Of a stretch of 64,000 bases of DNA, positions 9,464 to 20,464 are shown piece by piece. The DNA is from Botryosphaeria dothidea. Lineage: Eukaryota; Ascomycota; Dothideomycetes; Botryosphaeriales; Botryosphaeriaceae. Positions within the stretch are counted from its first letter, which is position 1. The number at the start of each line of letters is the position of its first letter. The notes below the pieces were generated by a model. The model did not search any database. It worked only from the letters and a program-made list of their open reading frames with translations, and was not told the DNA's origin. The position numbers and the translations under genes were made by a program. The stretch spans positions 2,666,001 to 2,730,000 of the forward strand of contig WWBZ02000073.1 in NCBI GenBank assembly GCA_011503125.2, written 5' to 3'.

Positions 9464-10833
9464 TGGAGGAAGTTCGCGAGCCAAGCGCAAAGCTGCATCT
9501 GCGCAGTGCGATAGCGGCTCACTTCATTCGAACCTGCAGAGGTTGATGAGCTTTCGGCATCCGAGAGCGCACGATGCTCTTCAGCTTACTTTCGGAGTTC
9601 ACCTTTGTACTCCAATGTGCGCAGGTTTCTGCTCCGAGGCCGCTGCAGTAATCTCTTTCTTGGAAACCTTGCAATCTCAAACAGCAGTAAAGGTTTGTTT
9701 CACAATCGTCAATAGTCTTCGATAAAGCTAAGTGGTACCTCGGAGAAAAGGCAAGTAGCATATTTATGGTCCGCTAACTGTTCTGGTCCATCGAAGCTTG
9801 GCGACTCGCGGCAGGGACTCGGCGGTTGCCGAGAAGTTTAGTCAACATGAGGATCGAATCCATTCTGAGCTTGTCAAATTCGCACGTTCGGACAATGATG
9901 TGGAAACACAACTTTGTAAAGGATTACCTCGCCCAGTTTCGTGAGAATTCCGATTCCGTCCTGAAATAGAGACTTTCGGATACTAACCCAATTAGCCAGT
10001 GTTGGCCATTTGAATGCAATACCAAGACTTGCAGATTACATTAGACTAGGCTCACCTTCATCTCGCGCCTTTTCCTTTGATGATTGAGAGATGATTACTT
10101 GCCCATGAAGAGCTTCAGAAAGTATGCTGACACTGCCAGAGCATGCCTGCAATCGCTTTACTTTACAGAGCGAAACTGGAGATGGGACAAAAATATACAC
10201 GGCACCTGATGCTCGTGACTAGCTTCATTATTACCCAAAGTATATCAAATGGCACACCGGACGCCACGGGCTGCTATGGATCAAAGGCAAAACAAGTACT
10301 GGGAAGCCGAATTTAGTGGGATTTTTCTTTCAGAAGATGCAGCAAAAGACTAGAAAACAAAAGCGCATTTGCAGGCGTTTTTCCTCGCCCACGAACCGAG
10401 GTCCGATATAAATATATCCAAAAGGGAGAGGCCTGTTTCTGGAATATTTAAGTCTATATATATTTACGTTCTAAGAACTAATGTTTTTGGCGTTTTGAAT
10501 GTAGTATAAGTTAGAAGAAATGATCAAAAAAAATTTCTGCGTCCTATTAACTTAAACCTACACCTGTTGTCGTTTCACCTTAGCTCTAGCCTTATAGTTT
10601 TAAGGTTTGGGAAAATTTTCAGCCATTTCAGGGAGTATCTATTTACTACCTAAGTACCCTCTATCCCATGAATTTCTTGAGCAGCGGTCGTTGCCACGAC
10701 GTTACTATCCGTTCCCTAAATTACCGAAAATCGCTTCTGTCTTGTCAAATATCTTTACCACTGCTCAATGTAAAGCTGCCTACAATATAAAATCCCCTCG
10801 AATTTTGCTAATGTTGCTAAAGAAACATTAAAG
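9464..10833. other. intergenic, nothing recognised
   Basis: No gene family, RNA gene or repeat was recognised in this 1.4-kb stretch. Open frames on both strands near 9430-9760 overlap each other and have no family resemblance. The right half is AT-rich. Confidence 0.5.
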
Positions 10834-11232
10834 ATGAACGTCGGTTCCCCTTTCCTCCTAGCAGCCAATACCGGTTTCACCCCCATTGGCAAACCACAAG
10901 GGTGCCAACAGGTTCCCAGTTGCACCGGGACGGAGTTCGAATGTGCTTTGTCTTCAAATCAGCAGGGCCAGTGTCAGTTGACGCAGAACACCATCGTTAC
11001 CGTGGTCGCGAAGATCAACTGGGAAACCTCGGGCTCCAATCCGGATCCCGCTATCAACGTTATTATTGCCGACGCCTACAAGAAGTCCCAGCCAGCCTGC
11101 ATTGCTGTCAACTTCGCGAGCAAGACGTATTATTGGCAGTTTGCTCAAGACCAGACCGGTAATTGTTTCGTTGACGAACTTTATTCTTTGGCAACACTGC
11201 AGGCAGCTTCCCTCTTCCTGACCCTAGGCTAA
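10834..11232 (+). CDS. unrecognised 132-residue ORF
   Basis: The frame opens at ATG 10834 and encodes 132 residues with seven cysteines, a glycine/proline-rich beginning and a hydrophobic end. No signal peptide or known domain is evident, and the family was not recognised. A different frame stays open downstream (about 11235-11408), so this could be an exon or a decayed gene. It sits between transposon debris and an ankyrin fragment, a region where decay is common. Whether it is expressed cannot be judged from sequence. Confidence 0.3.
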   Translation: MNVGSPFLLAANTGFTPIGKPQGCQQVPSCTGTEFECALSSNQQGQCQLTQNTIVTVVAKINWETSGSNPDPAINVIIADAYKKSQPACIAVNFASKTYYWQFAQDQTGNCFVDELYSLATLQAASLFLTLG

Positions 11233-11573
11233 TCCACAAGGAGATCTTCGACCATGTCAATGATGAGAAGTCCCTCCTTTCGGCGCTGATTGATTTAGGG
11301 GTCGCTGGTGTTCGGAGTAGTCTTGAGATGATTTCTAGGATAGCTTCGCCGCTGATTTTAAGCCAGTTCTACATCTGTAGGATACTTCCACATGCTTCAA
11401 CGTGCCTGTGACGAGCTTAGTGGAGTATTGCCCGTTAGGATGGGTAAATCGAGCTGAACCCTGCTGCAATGGTGTGAGCGTTGCTTGAGATGGTTTCCGT
11501 CGACGCGGACTTCCAAGACGTGCATAGATGAATACTCCTCTCGTACGTCACTCGAGAGGATATTGCAAGAAAG

Positions 11574-11825
11574 TTGTTGGATACGGGAAGAACAAGTCCA
11601 CACGAGGCCTCCATGGGCTGCACACCATTATCTTACGCTGCGGAATGTGGGGCTTATCAGATTGCGAAGCTACTGACAAACTCTCCCTTTCACTGCAAGA
11701 CCGACGAAGTTGACAAAGACGGATGCAGCCCGTTGGATTATGCCAAAAGGGAGTTCGAGAAATGCCCTATAATCGATCATCGCAGGCAAATAGCGGAACG
11801 TTTAGAGGTGGTGCTTGGTAGTTAG
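11574..11825 (+). pseudogene. ankyrin-repeat fragment
   Basis: The frame carries two partial ankyrin repeats, with GCTPLSYAAECGAYQIAKLL followed by DKDGCSPLDYAKREFE; these match the TPLxxAAxxG and GxxPLxxA cores. Only about 80 residues are open and no upstream partner domain can be joined in frame. In filamentous fungi such repeats commonly form the C-terminus of NLR-like or HET-associated proteins. This is probably the tail of a lost gene. It could instead be an exon of a gene whose other exons are not recognisable. Confidence 0.55.
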
Positions 11826-11983
11826 GGATGAAGCATTGTGTTCATGTCTGCTGCGTTTTCTTGGGTCATTTTTCTCGTTGATAGACATCCTCGACGATTG
11901 CTGTCCCGTCTTGATTCTCGGTATTAAGCTTCAATTTACTTCCTCTAATCGCAGTCTTTACCCCGTATGAACTACCCCCAGCA

Positions 11984-13703
11984 CTACACCTTCCTCTCCG
12001 CCACCCTTACCGGCATGCCCTGATTCGGCTTCGCCGTCCCGAACAGCACCGGATACGCCTGCCCGCCCAAGAAATCGAACTTCGGGTCCAGCGTCCCCTC
12101 GTACGCCGGCACGACGTCGAACCTCGGCAACATCAGCGCCATGGCGATCTTGATCTCCACCATCGCCAGCTCCTGCCCGATGCAGTTGCGCGGCCCCACC
12201 TCGAACGGCCTCCACGCGTGCGGATGCACGCGCTCAGCGACCAGGTCCTCGGGGCGCTGATCCCGTGGCAGGAAGCGCTCCGGGCGGAAGTTGTGCGGGT
12301 CGGGGAAGTAGCGGGGATCGCGCATAACCCCAAAAGACGGGGCCCACACCATCCAGCCTTTCGTCTCGAACGACTCGCCCGTGTCCGGGTCGACGATGGG
12401 GTACTCGACGGTGCTTCCCCTGATGGTGCCGGCGGGCGGGAAGATGCGGAGGACCTCCTTGATGACGGCGTTGGTGATGGGCAGCTCGTTGAGGACGTTG
12501 GGGCGGGCGGCGATGGCTTGGGCGACGTCGGCGCCGAGCACACGGTCATATTCGTCGCGGAGCTTCTGCAGCCATTCGGGGTGCTTGTGCAGGGCCCACA
12601 GGACGTAGCAGATGGTGCCGCTGGAGGTGTCGTGGCCGGCGAAGACGAAGATCTTCATCTGATCTTGCAGGATCGTCATGTATTCCTCATCGATGGTGGA
12701 GGCTGCGGAAACGTCTTGGCCGAAGGATTTCTTGTCGGCCACGTAGGCGTCGAGTGCGAGGTCGATGGCGTAGAAGGCCTTTTGGCTGGACGGACCGTTC
12801 TTCTGGCGCTCGGCCCAGCGCTGTTGGATGATGCGGCGGATGGAGCGGTTCATCTTGGCTTCGTTGGCCATGATTCTGTACTTGCGGTATGGGTCAAGCT
12901 GACGGATCGCGCCGAAACCGGGGTTTGTGCCGATTGAGACCCAGTAGATCTGGTCACGGAGACCGGTTTTGTAGTTCTGGCCCTCGGCTTGGGACGTAAA
13001 GGCGTTACCGCTGTGAGTCTGTGAGAATACCGTCGTCTCAAAGTGCTAGAAATCTTACAGAATGACTTGACCAATGATCTCCACGGTGAGGTCTACAGCA
13101 ACAGGCTCCATGGAGAAGACTTCCTGGGACGCTGCCTTTTCGGCAAGGAGAGCGGCGAATTTCTCAGCCTCGCGCACGATTGCCGGGACGTGTTTGGCGA
13201 GGTTGGTGGCGGAAAAGCCAGAGTTGAAGATGCCGCGCCATCTCTTCCACTCCTCGCCTTCCATAACCACGAGATTCCGCTGGCCTGCAAACGGCTGCAT
13301 CATGCCACGCAACTTTTCGAATTTGGAGATGCTCGGGTTGGTGGTGATTTGCTCGCATAGTTCATTGTCGGTGATAAGAAGCCATGAATCGGAAAAGGGC
13401 CACAAGTCGATGTAGAATGCCTTTGGTAGGTTGTACTTCTGCCTCAGCAAGTAGCCGTAACAAGCAGGGTGCAGGCCTGGGGGCAATTCATCGGCCAGTT
13501 CCTTGATGACTTTGGCATGGCCGAAGATTGGGTCATGGCCCGGAGGTTGCGGCTGGAACAGCGCCATCAGTCTTTGGTTTTGGCTGCCGTTCAGAACGGA
13601 AACTTACCAGGCCTTTGAATAATGCCCGCTTCCGTCGCAAGAGGGCGACGATGTAGAGCACTGCCGCAGCAAGCAGCGAAATGATGAGAGCGATTGACAC
13701 CAT
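11984..13703 (-). CDS. cytochrome P450 monooxygenase
   Basis: Three exons (13703-13608, 13552-13059, 13010-11984) join in frame to 538 residues; introns are 55 and 48 nt. Residues 1-25 form a hydrophobic membrane anchor followed by a basic RRKR stop-transfer, then the proline-rich hinge PQPPGHDP. Family motifs are the I-helix AGHDTSSG near residue 320, the ExxR motif KEVLR near 382 and the haem-binding loop FEVGPRNCIG near 472, whose cysteine ligates the iron. Length and motif order are normal for an ER-bound microsomal fungal P450, using electrons from NADPH-P450 reductase. The substrate is unknown. No secondary-metabolite cluster genes are adjacent, and the divergent neighbour is a sirtuin. 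The start was chosen because exon 1 supplies the membrane anchor. Confidence 0.93.
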
Positions 13704-14407
13704 GTTGGAGATTTTTCGGGAGCAACCTGAACGACAATGTCCGAGAGTGACGGCTGTCGAGGGAAAAAGTCAAGGTTACGTGAAGGTTATATGCGGGCGG
13801 CCGCACGGTGTCGCTCGGGTTCGCATCGTAAACAGGAGCGTAATGCAAGGCACTCGATTGGCGAATGGAGACCCAGAACAGCGGATGATAAGGTACTTTC
13901 CGCGGACTACTCAGGGGACCATGTCGGGTCCCACGCGAGGGATGCGGCGCATGGCTTCGTGTGGATGACGGGCTTGCTGCAGGCGGGCAAGAGCGTTTGC
14001 TGAATGACACAGGCAGCGGATGCCGGGTGTGTTGGACGAACAGCGGGCTACGCGGGCAGGGTTTCGGCTCGATCGGCGCCGCGACTTTCCTGTTCCAAGC
14101 GGGAAGGGGGGCACTGGGGGCTAGTGATTTGCGCCAAATCCACCCCCACGGTTTCGGACCTCATGCAACTGCCCGCCGTCCGGAGAGCTTCTCAAGCAAG
14201 CTTTCCACCCAGCACCTCGCGTGCCGCACACTGCCGACACCTCTCAATCGCTGCGCGAAGAATGGGTTGGTGATGGATTGGGCTGTGCCCTGAGTGGGGC
14301 GGGTGGCTGCTTACTGCGGCCGTGCTGCTCCGTTGTTGCCTGTTTGACCACGGCCACAACGTAAAAGGCCTGCACGCTTTTAGCCTTTCGCACCGCAACC
14401 TTCACCC
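13704..14407. promoter_or_regulatory. divergent intergenic region, P450 and sirtuin
   Basis: These 704 bp separate two divergently transcribed start codons and must contain both promoters. No TATA box or clear factor site was identified. Open frames here on both strands have no family resemblance. Confidence 0.5.
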
Positions 14408-15472
14408 ATGGAATCTACCGACTCTATGCCGCAATCCTCCGTCCCCGCGCGACCCAAGTTGCCCTCCAAGTTCGCCAACGAGCTCTGGAAAGCGTATGCC
14501 AAGCAGCGGAAGCGCAAGGTCCACACCGGAACCCTGCCTTCCGAATCAGTCGACATTTCGCTGGACGATTATGTTTCTTTCTCCCAGTACCTTAAATCCT
14601 CCAACCGGATCATGGCCCTGTTTGGCGCAGGCCTATCAGCCGCCTCTGGCGTTCCCACCTTTCGCGGCGCAGGCGGCTTCTGGAGAGAATACGATTGCAC
14701 GACCTTAGCAACACCCGGCGCTTTCTTCAAAGACCCGTCACTTGTATGGCAGTTTTACAGCTACAGACGGCACGGAGCCCTGAAGGCGAAGCCCAATAGA
14801 GCCCACATGGCGCTGGCCAAGCTGGCAAAACAGAGGCCGAATTATCTAGCTATCAGCCAGAACATCGATGGTGCTTGCATCTGACTCAACCGTGGCGGTC
14901 TGGCTGGCTAACCCAACAACGCAGGCCTGTGCCAACGCGCCAATCACCCGCCCGAAAATCTGCAGCCCGTCCACGGTTCGCTCTTCGATATCAAATGCAC
15001 CAACAACAAGTGCTCGTATGTCGAGAAGGACAATTTCAAAGATCCCCTCGTCCCTGCTCTCGAGCTGCCTGATGACATTGATATTTCTGATCCGAAAATC
15101 CCGTTGAGGGAAATCGCGGTCGAAGATCTGCCACATTGCCCATTATGCTCTTCCCTTCTACGTCCAGACATTGTTTGGTTCGGAGAAGCGCTGGCTCAAT
15201 CTTCCGTTGATCGAATACACAGCTGGATGGATGAGGGGAAGATTGACTTGATGCTTGTAGTTGGGACTACTGCTCTGGTCTACCCGGCTGCCGGTTACAT
15301 CCATGCCGCAAGAGTGCAAGGAGCGAGGATTGCCGTCTTCAATATGGAGGAGTCGGAGGAAGAAGGTGCCACTACAAATCTAAAGGAAGGTGATTGGCTC
15401 TTCCAGGGCGATGCGAGTAAGATTGTTCCTGAAGTATTGAAGGAGGTCATTGGTATTGTGCCAGGGGCATAG
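14408..15472 (+). CDS. NAD-dependent class III-type sirtuin (SIRT5-like deacylase)
   Basis: Two exons (14408-14870, 14925-15472) give 336 residues; the intron is 54 nt with an unusual GTGCTT donor. The NAD-binding signature GAGLSAASGVPTFRG lies near residues 75-90. QNID, followed across the splice by GLCQRANHP and the catalytic histidine in PVHGSLF, is in the usual order. Zinc ligands are CTNNKC and CPLC. A Tyr and Arg in FYSYRR match the pair that in SIRT5 recognises succinyl or malonyl groups, so removal of acidic acyl groups from lysine is the likely reaction. No clear mitochondrial presequence is visible; the N-terminus is basic and polar. Core sirtuin motifs are all intact. Confidence 0.93.
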
Positions 15473-15639
15473 CATGTTGTAGAGTGACGGGGAATGGAGC
15501 ATGAGCGGCCACTGGATCTGCTTGTCAATACTGCATCAGCACCTCGAGGCGTGGATGACAGATCAAAAAACCATCACATTATCGCGGTGAATCGAACTCA
15601 CAGCGATCTCGTCAAATTTTCAGGGAAAGATGATTAGAT
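15473..15639. other. short intergenic spacer
   Basis: This is the 3' flank of the sirtuin gene. No terminator or gene was recognised. Confidence 0.4.
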
Positions 15640-16990
15640 CTACAACCTCACTCTGCGGCAGCTGGTGGAGCTTCGCAGTAGTATCGACGCATCCAAAGAT
15701 AAAGGTATCGCACCTTCTGAGGATTTCATCCTTGAAAATCACAAGCAATGCCTGAAATCTCTTGTATTCTTTGAACAAGAATTCCGTGAGCGGCAGGATG
15801 GCATCAGAGCAGCTGAAAGCACATGTGCCTGGCTTACGATGCATGAGAACTAGCGGATTTGGCGCAACAAATCTCCTGGCCTTTTGTGGATTCTCGGGCC
15901 CCCGGGTGCTGGCTAGTCGACATTAGTACGGTATGCTCTCCAAAACCTCCGAAACACGGTAGATGGAAAGGAAATCATCGCCGCCTTCTTTATCCACGGA
16001 CGAGGAAGCAAGCGCCAAAATCTCCTCTTGGACTCTATCGATCACTTCTTCACCAGGCACTTCCAAGCTTTCCAGAGCATTTGAACCGGCTTTCTGAGGC
16101 CTACCGAGAGAGGACAAGGCTTCGCGGCGACTATGCGAAAGCTTGGACATGGACTCCGGAGGAGCTCAGAGATTTCCTCATCTTTTTAATGGAATTTGAA
16201 GGCTGTCACAAAACCAATGACAATATTCATTGATGCTTTGGATGAGCTTGGGGAAGAGCGAGCAGTCAGCTTGGTTGCTGATTTTGAACATGTCATCGAA
16301 ACTATCGGAGAAGATCGGGGACACCTCAAGATTAGCCTCTCTTGTCGCCACTATCCTATTCTCTTTCTAGACACTATGATGCTCATATCTGTCGAGAAGG
16401 AAAATACGGACGACATAAAAAATATGTCAACAAGAACAGATCATTTCAGTTCATTTCTGGGACCGCAGGTGATGAATTGAAAAGTCTGATTATCGAGAGG
16501 GCCAGTGGGATTTTTCAGTGGGTCTCTATTGTGCTTTCGCAAGTCGATCGTCAGACCAGACGCGGCCAAACCCCAGCTGAAATATTGAGAAAGATCAAAT
16601 GAGTTCCTTAGACTCTTCAAGGTCTTTACGAGATCTTGATTTCAAGTGGGGACGATGAAGAGAAGGAACAAGCGATCGTGCTTTTCCAGTGGCTGCTGTT
16701 CTGTATTTCGCCTTTCAAGCTGGAACATTTCCATAATATTCAGGATCCATCCAAAACGAGAAGTCTCCGTCTGGTTTCTTCCGAAAATATGGACAGACGA
16801 CTCCGCAGAAACCTGAAAGAGATGGTGCGAAACATCTCTAAAGGGTTAGCCGACGCTTTTGTCTCTTAGGTATGCACGAAAAGATCATTCAAGATGCCCT
16901 CAAGAACTTGAAGAAAGATCATGTCAATAGCAAGGGATATATTGTGTCGCCTCTGTGCCTTGCTGTACTCATGGGCCGAATGATATGCGT
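15640..16990 (+). pseudogene. NACHT-type NLR relic
   Basis: The pieces appear in the order expected of fungal NACHT proteins. First is a helical stretch ending in IRAAESTCAWL, the segment that precedes the NTPase. Next is a P-loop reading LLWILGPPGAG, where the lysine codon of the expected GKS is a TAG stop. A Walker B motif, IFIDALDELGEE, follows near 16225-16260, then helical pieces such as IIERASGIFQWVSIVLSQV. At least three frame changes and several stops break the gene. Such NTPases sense non-self and trigger cell death in fungi. The missing P-loop lysine and broken frames mean it cannot encode a working protein. Its N-terminal effector and C-terminal repeats are not identifiable. Confidence 0.75.
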
Positions 16991-18866
16991 TTACATTCAA
17001 TGATGCAATAACTTTCAGTTGAATCTCGTAGGAACCTCAGCGGCTTCTCAAGTCTGGCCAGTGTGGATTAATCATAAAAGAAAATCCGCTGCTACATGTC
17101 AATGTGTATTCACAGGCTGTGCCAATAGGCTTAGGCCGTGGTGGGGCCGAAACAACAGGACGCCTGAAGCCGAGATACTACACTACCTTTCCCCGTTCTC
17201 CGCATGATTGATAAACCGAGTTTCGCCACGAGGTTGTATGGGCCAGGTCTTGTTGTCTCAGAATGCCATCCCAAGGCGCTTGGAAGGGCAAGGCTGGCCG
17301 GATTGGCATCCCTAACTTCCCGATTGCGACTCCGCAATATAACCTTCACGAAGATCGTCAGGCGGCCTGATCTTTCCGCGCGGCCATTCGCACTTGCCGA
17401 GCAATAATTGCGGGCATCCGGGACTCTGACTGGTCAATGATGTGCAAATACCTGAGGCTTAGGGCGGTCCGATTTTCAGGTACGGGTCGTTGCGGTTGCA
17501 ACCAGGGCCCTTATCTGCACTCCACAGTCGCATGCACGTCAGGCCGGTAGCATCCGCTCGCGCGTTTCTAGGCGACCTTGAAACCATTCTACGAGCTCGG
17601 TATTAGTTGTTTCGTATCCATTTTGAGAGTCTGAGCGAACAATGGTGTTTGCATTGCCTTTGGTTGGAGTGTGTAGTGTATAATGGTGCCTACTTCAGCC
17701 TTACGAAAGTATATCTCAAAAGTTTATCGCGGGGCGAACGGCTCGTGAGCTAAAAGCGGTCCAGTCCGAAGCAAGTGCGGAGAGATTGGTCAATCAGAGG
17801 TGCACAGACACTTGCTCGTCATTACCACGTTTCTTCGCCAGCAAGCTGGTCCCAGCGTTCACTTAGAAATCGTATCACTTCCGACGGCTATCAGCGCCAC
17901 ATTGAGGTGCCCTGCGCTGATTAGTGCTCAGCCTCCTAACGTCTCACTTCCCGGATCTCTGGCAGCTGGCGTGATCTCTGATGAGGTCCGCGCACCGAGC
18001 GCGTTAACATACTCGCTTAAACACTTGAAGTAGGTTCTTCCATAAACTCGGCATTACAAATACGGGAACGGGCCACAAGAAGCGCCGGGATCTTGGTCGC
18101 AGAAGGGCTTACTGCGGAGGATTCACCAGGTGCTCGGCTTTAATGTCAACCTCTTGCGTTCCTTTTGGTAACGTGGAACACCGAAAAGACCTCCAGTTTT
18201 CTGTTCAACTGGAGATGCAAGAGAACGCAAGAGTGAACATTCACTTCAGGTCTACATTCTGGCTTATACTGCAGTTCTAAAGCCTTGTTTCCTACAGATC
18301 ACAGTTATGAAAACGACCATAGAGTCTCGATGGTATGTCTCGGCTGAAACTTCGAGATGCAGACATGGCAAGCCAAGACTTCCAGGAACCATACTTGGCT
18401 GTAACCGTTACAGGAAACCAGAATGTGATTCTCTTGCCGCATCAGGCAAATGAGCCGGGAACCGTCTGTGCAACAGTACTATCACACAACTGTCTCAACA
18501 ACGCTACGCCCATCAACACCATCTTGGACCCCATCATGCGGACAGCCGCACAGACTCCTTCCGAAAAGTCCGATGATACCTCACACCAAGCACATCATAC
18601 CATGCTGTACCTGGCGAGCGAATTGATGCCGGCACAGCCCGTATCCACGCCGAGACCAAGACAGTTCCAAGTCGACTTCTCTTGTCCATCACCGGAGTAC
18701 CACGGAAAGTACCACCGACTCTGCAGAAGAAAATGCATCATGAAGTGTATAAAAAAGTCATTGAAGCGCTGCCATATCTCACCTCTCCAGAACAACAGCA
18801 AGCCTTCTCTTCTTCACTCAATCACTTCCTCAAATCAGCCTCATCCATCACATCAGGCGAAGCACA
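16991..18866. other. intergenic, no recognised gene; TATA box near the right end
   Basis: Apart from a good TATA box, nothing was recognised in this 1.9-kb stretch. TATAAAAAA at 18748-18756 lies about 110 bp upstream of the start of the repeat protein. A frame open from 18335 to 19000 overlaps the downstream gene in another frame and has no family resemblance. Confidence 0.5.
18748..18756 (+). promoter_or_regulatory. TATA box of the RAPQ-repeat gene
   Basis: TATAAAAAA lies 111 bp before the ATG at 18867, with no other gene between. Spacing and sequence fit a fungal core promoter. Confidence 0.55.
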
Positions 18867-20114
18867 ATGAAATCCGCAGCCTCCCTCGTTGTCCTCTTCG
18901 CGGCCTTCGCAGCTGCCGCTCCGCAGTCCCAGTCTGCCGTCCAGCCCGTCAACCCACCGGCAAGCAGCGGAGCAGTAGTTCCCAACCCCCCTGCAGGTAG
19001 CAGCGGCGCCGTTGGTGCCCGCTCTCCTCAAACCGTCACTGGAGGAGTTGAGCCTGGCGCGGCGACCACTGCTGCTTCCAACCCGGGCACTACCATTGTC
19101 GCCCGCGCTCCTCAGGAGAGCAGCATTGTCGTCATTGGCCGCGCTCCCCAAGAGAGCAGCATCGTCATCGTCGGCCGTGATCCTCAGACCGCCACAGCTG
19201 TTGCTCCCATTCCCACCACCGTCGCGGCGCCCAACCCAGGCACCACCGTCGTCGCTCGCGCCCCGCAAGAGAGCAGCATCGTGGTCATCGGCCGTGCTCC
19301 CCAGGAAAGCAGCATCGTCATCGTCGGCCGCGACCCTCAGACCGCCACGGTCGTTGCTCCCGTCCCGACCACCGTCGCAGCTCCCGCCCCGAGCGCCACC
19401 GGCATCGCCGCCCGCCAGCCTCAGTCCGCCGCCGCCTCTGACAGCGCCTCTGCCCCCAGCGCCGCCGCCCCCATCCCGTCCAGCGGCAGCAGCGGCAGCG
19501 TCGTCGCCCGCGCCCCGCAAGAAAGCAGCATCATCGTCATCGGCGGCCGCGCTCCCCAGGAGAGCAGCATCGTCGTCGTCCCGCGCGACCCCCAGACCGT
19601 CGTCGTGACCGAGACCGCCGCGACCGAGACTGTCGCGACCGAGACCGTCGCGCAGACCACCGTCGCCGCCGAGCCCGGCACCAGCACCGTCGTCGCCCGC
19701 GCCCCGCAGTCCGTCAGCGTTGAGGTGTCCGCCGCGCCGCCGGCCGAGAGCAGCGCTGTGGTTGTCTCCAACCCGCCGCCGGCCGAGAGCAGCGCGATCA
19801 TGGCGCGCCAGGCGCAGACGACTGTCGTGGCGCCGGTAAAGCCTACGGCCGAGGCTGCACCTGTGCCCGCGCCGACTACGCTCGTCACTGTAAGTTTTCC
19901 TTGGGGAGGTCGGTGGGAAATGGCGGGACGATTTGACTGACTTTCTCTGTAGCTGAAGCGCGCTCCCCAGGGCACTCCCCTCAGGCGCGAGCCCCAATCC
20001 ACTCCTACGCCTGCGAAGCGCGGCGATGACGCTGTCGTTCTTGAGGGCGAGGTCAATGTTGGCCTGCCTGTCATCCAGGAGCGCCAGACTGGTAACGACA
20101 CCGTCGTCGCTTAG
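18867..20114 (+). CDS. secreted Ala/Val/Pro-rich protein with RAPQESSI repeats
   Basis: Two exons (18867-19889, 19953-20114) with a GTAAGT..TAG intron of 63 nt give 394 residues. Residues 1-18 are a typical signal peptide ending in AAAA. The mature protein is built of short units RAPQESSIVVIG or RAPQESSIVIVG (six RAPQESSI copies), RDPQTAT-type units and TTVAAP linkers. One 51-residue block occurs twice in tandem. Each unit pairs an Arg-x-Pro-Gln turn with a short beta-branched strand. The second exon adds LKRAPQ, LRREP and AKRGDD, possible Kex2-type sites. The family was not recognised. Possible roles are a cell-wall or amyloid-like coat protein, or a precursor cut into small repeated peptides. 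The long antisense frame is a codon-bias shadow. Confidence 0.82.
19082..19387 (+). repeat. two tandem 153-bp coding repeats
   Basis: The blocks starting at 19082 and 19235 encode nearly the same 51 residues, but many codons differ only at silent positions. In the APQESSIVVIG segment, six of eleven codons differ and all changes are synonymous. This points to selection on the peptide rather than a recent DNA duplication. Confidence 0.85.
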
Positions 20115-20464
20115 AGAGGTGGAAGCATGAGGGGAGCTGTTTGAAACGGCCCTGGGGAGGATTTGTGGATTTGATTTATGCTTGACGTTCTTGATCTGAA
20201 GTATTATGTACTCCTGAATATATACAGTCAATTCTTTCTGGCTAGGTTTATCTACCGGATTTCGTGTACGATGCTGTCCTGTCTCGCTTCCGTCTCTTCC
20301 TGAACCTTCTGAAAAGAGATGAAGATCCTAAGAATCCTATAAGATATCGCTTCCGGTTACAAGTGAAGGTACTGACGGCCAGTGATCAGCCACGCCGTCA
20401 TGTGCATATCATCCACACTTACCAGAACTGAGCTCCATGCCCGAGAGAGAGCTCAACAACGCAC
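20115..20464. other. convergent intergenic spacer
   Basis: This is the 3' flank of two convergent genes, the repeat protein and the amidohydrolase. No gene, RNA or repeat was recognised. Confidence 0.5.

Noticed and set aside
12218..12937. A 239-residue plus-strand frame across the P450 gene
   Set aside because: It is the shadow of the P450 coding strand, has no family motifs, and the P450 has all its catalytic motifs.
15575..15612. A tRNA B-box-like sequence (GAATCGAACTCACAGCG) on the minus strand
   Set aside because: The T-arm stem does not pair properly and no A box, anticodon arm or acceptor stem could be found at the right spacing.
11984..16990. A secondary-metabolite cluster around the P450
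   Set aside because: No polyketide synthase, peptide synthetase, terpene cyclase or cluster regulator is present; the neighbours are a sirtuin and an NLR relic.
18822..20231. A 469-residue open frame antisense to the RAPQ-repeat gene
   Set aside because: It is rich in Arg, Asp and Gly as expected from the complement of GC-biased Ala/Val/Pro codons. The sense strand has a signal peptide, a phase-correct intron and silent-site divergence between repeats.
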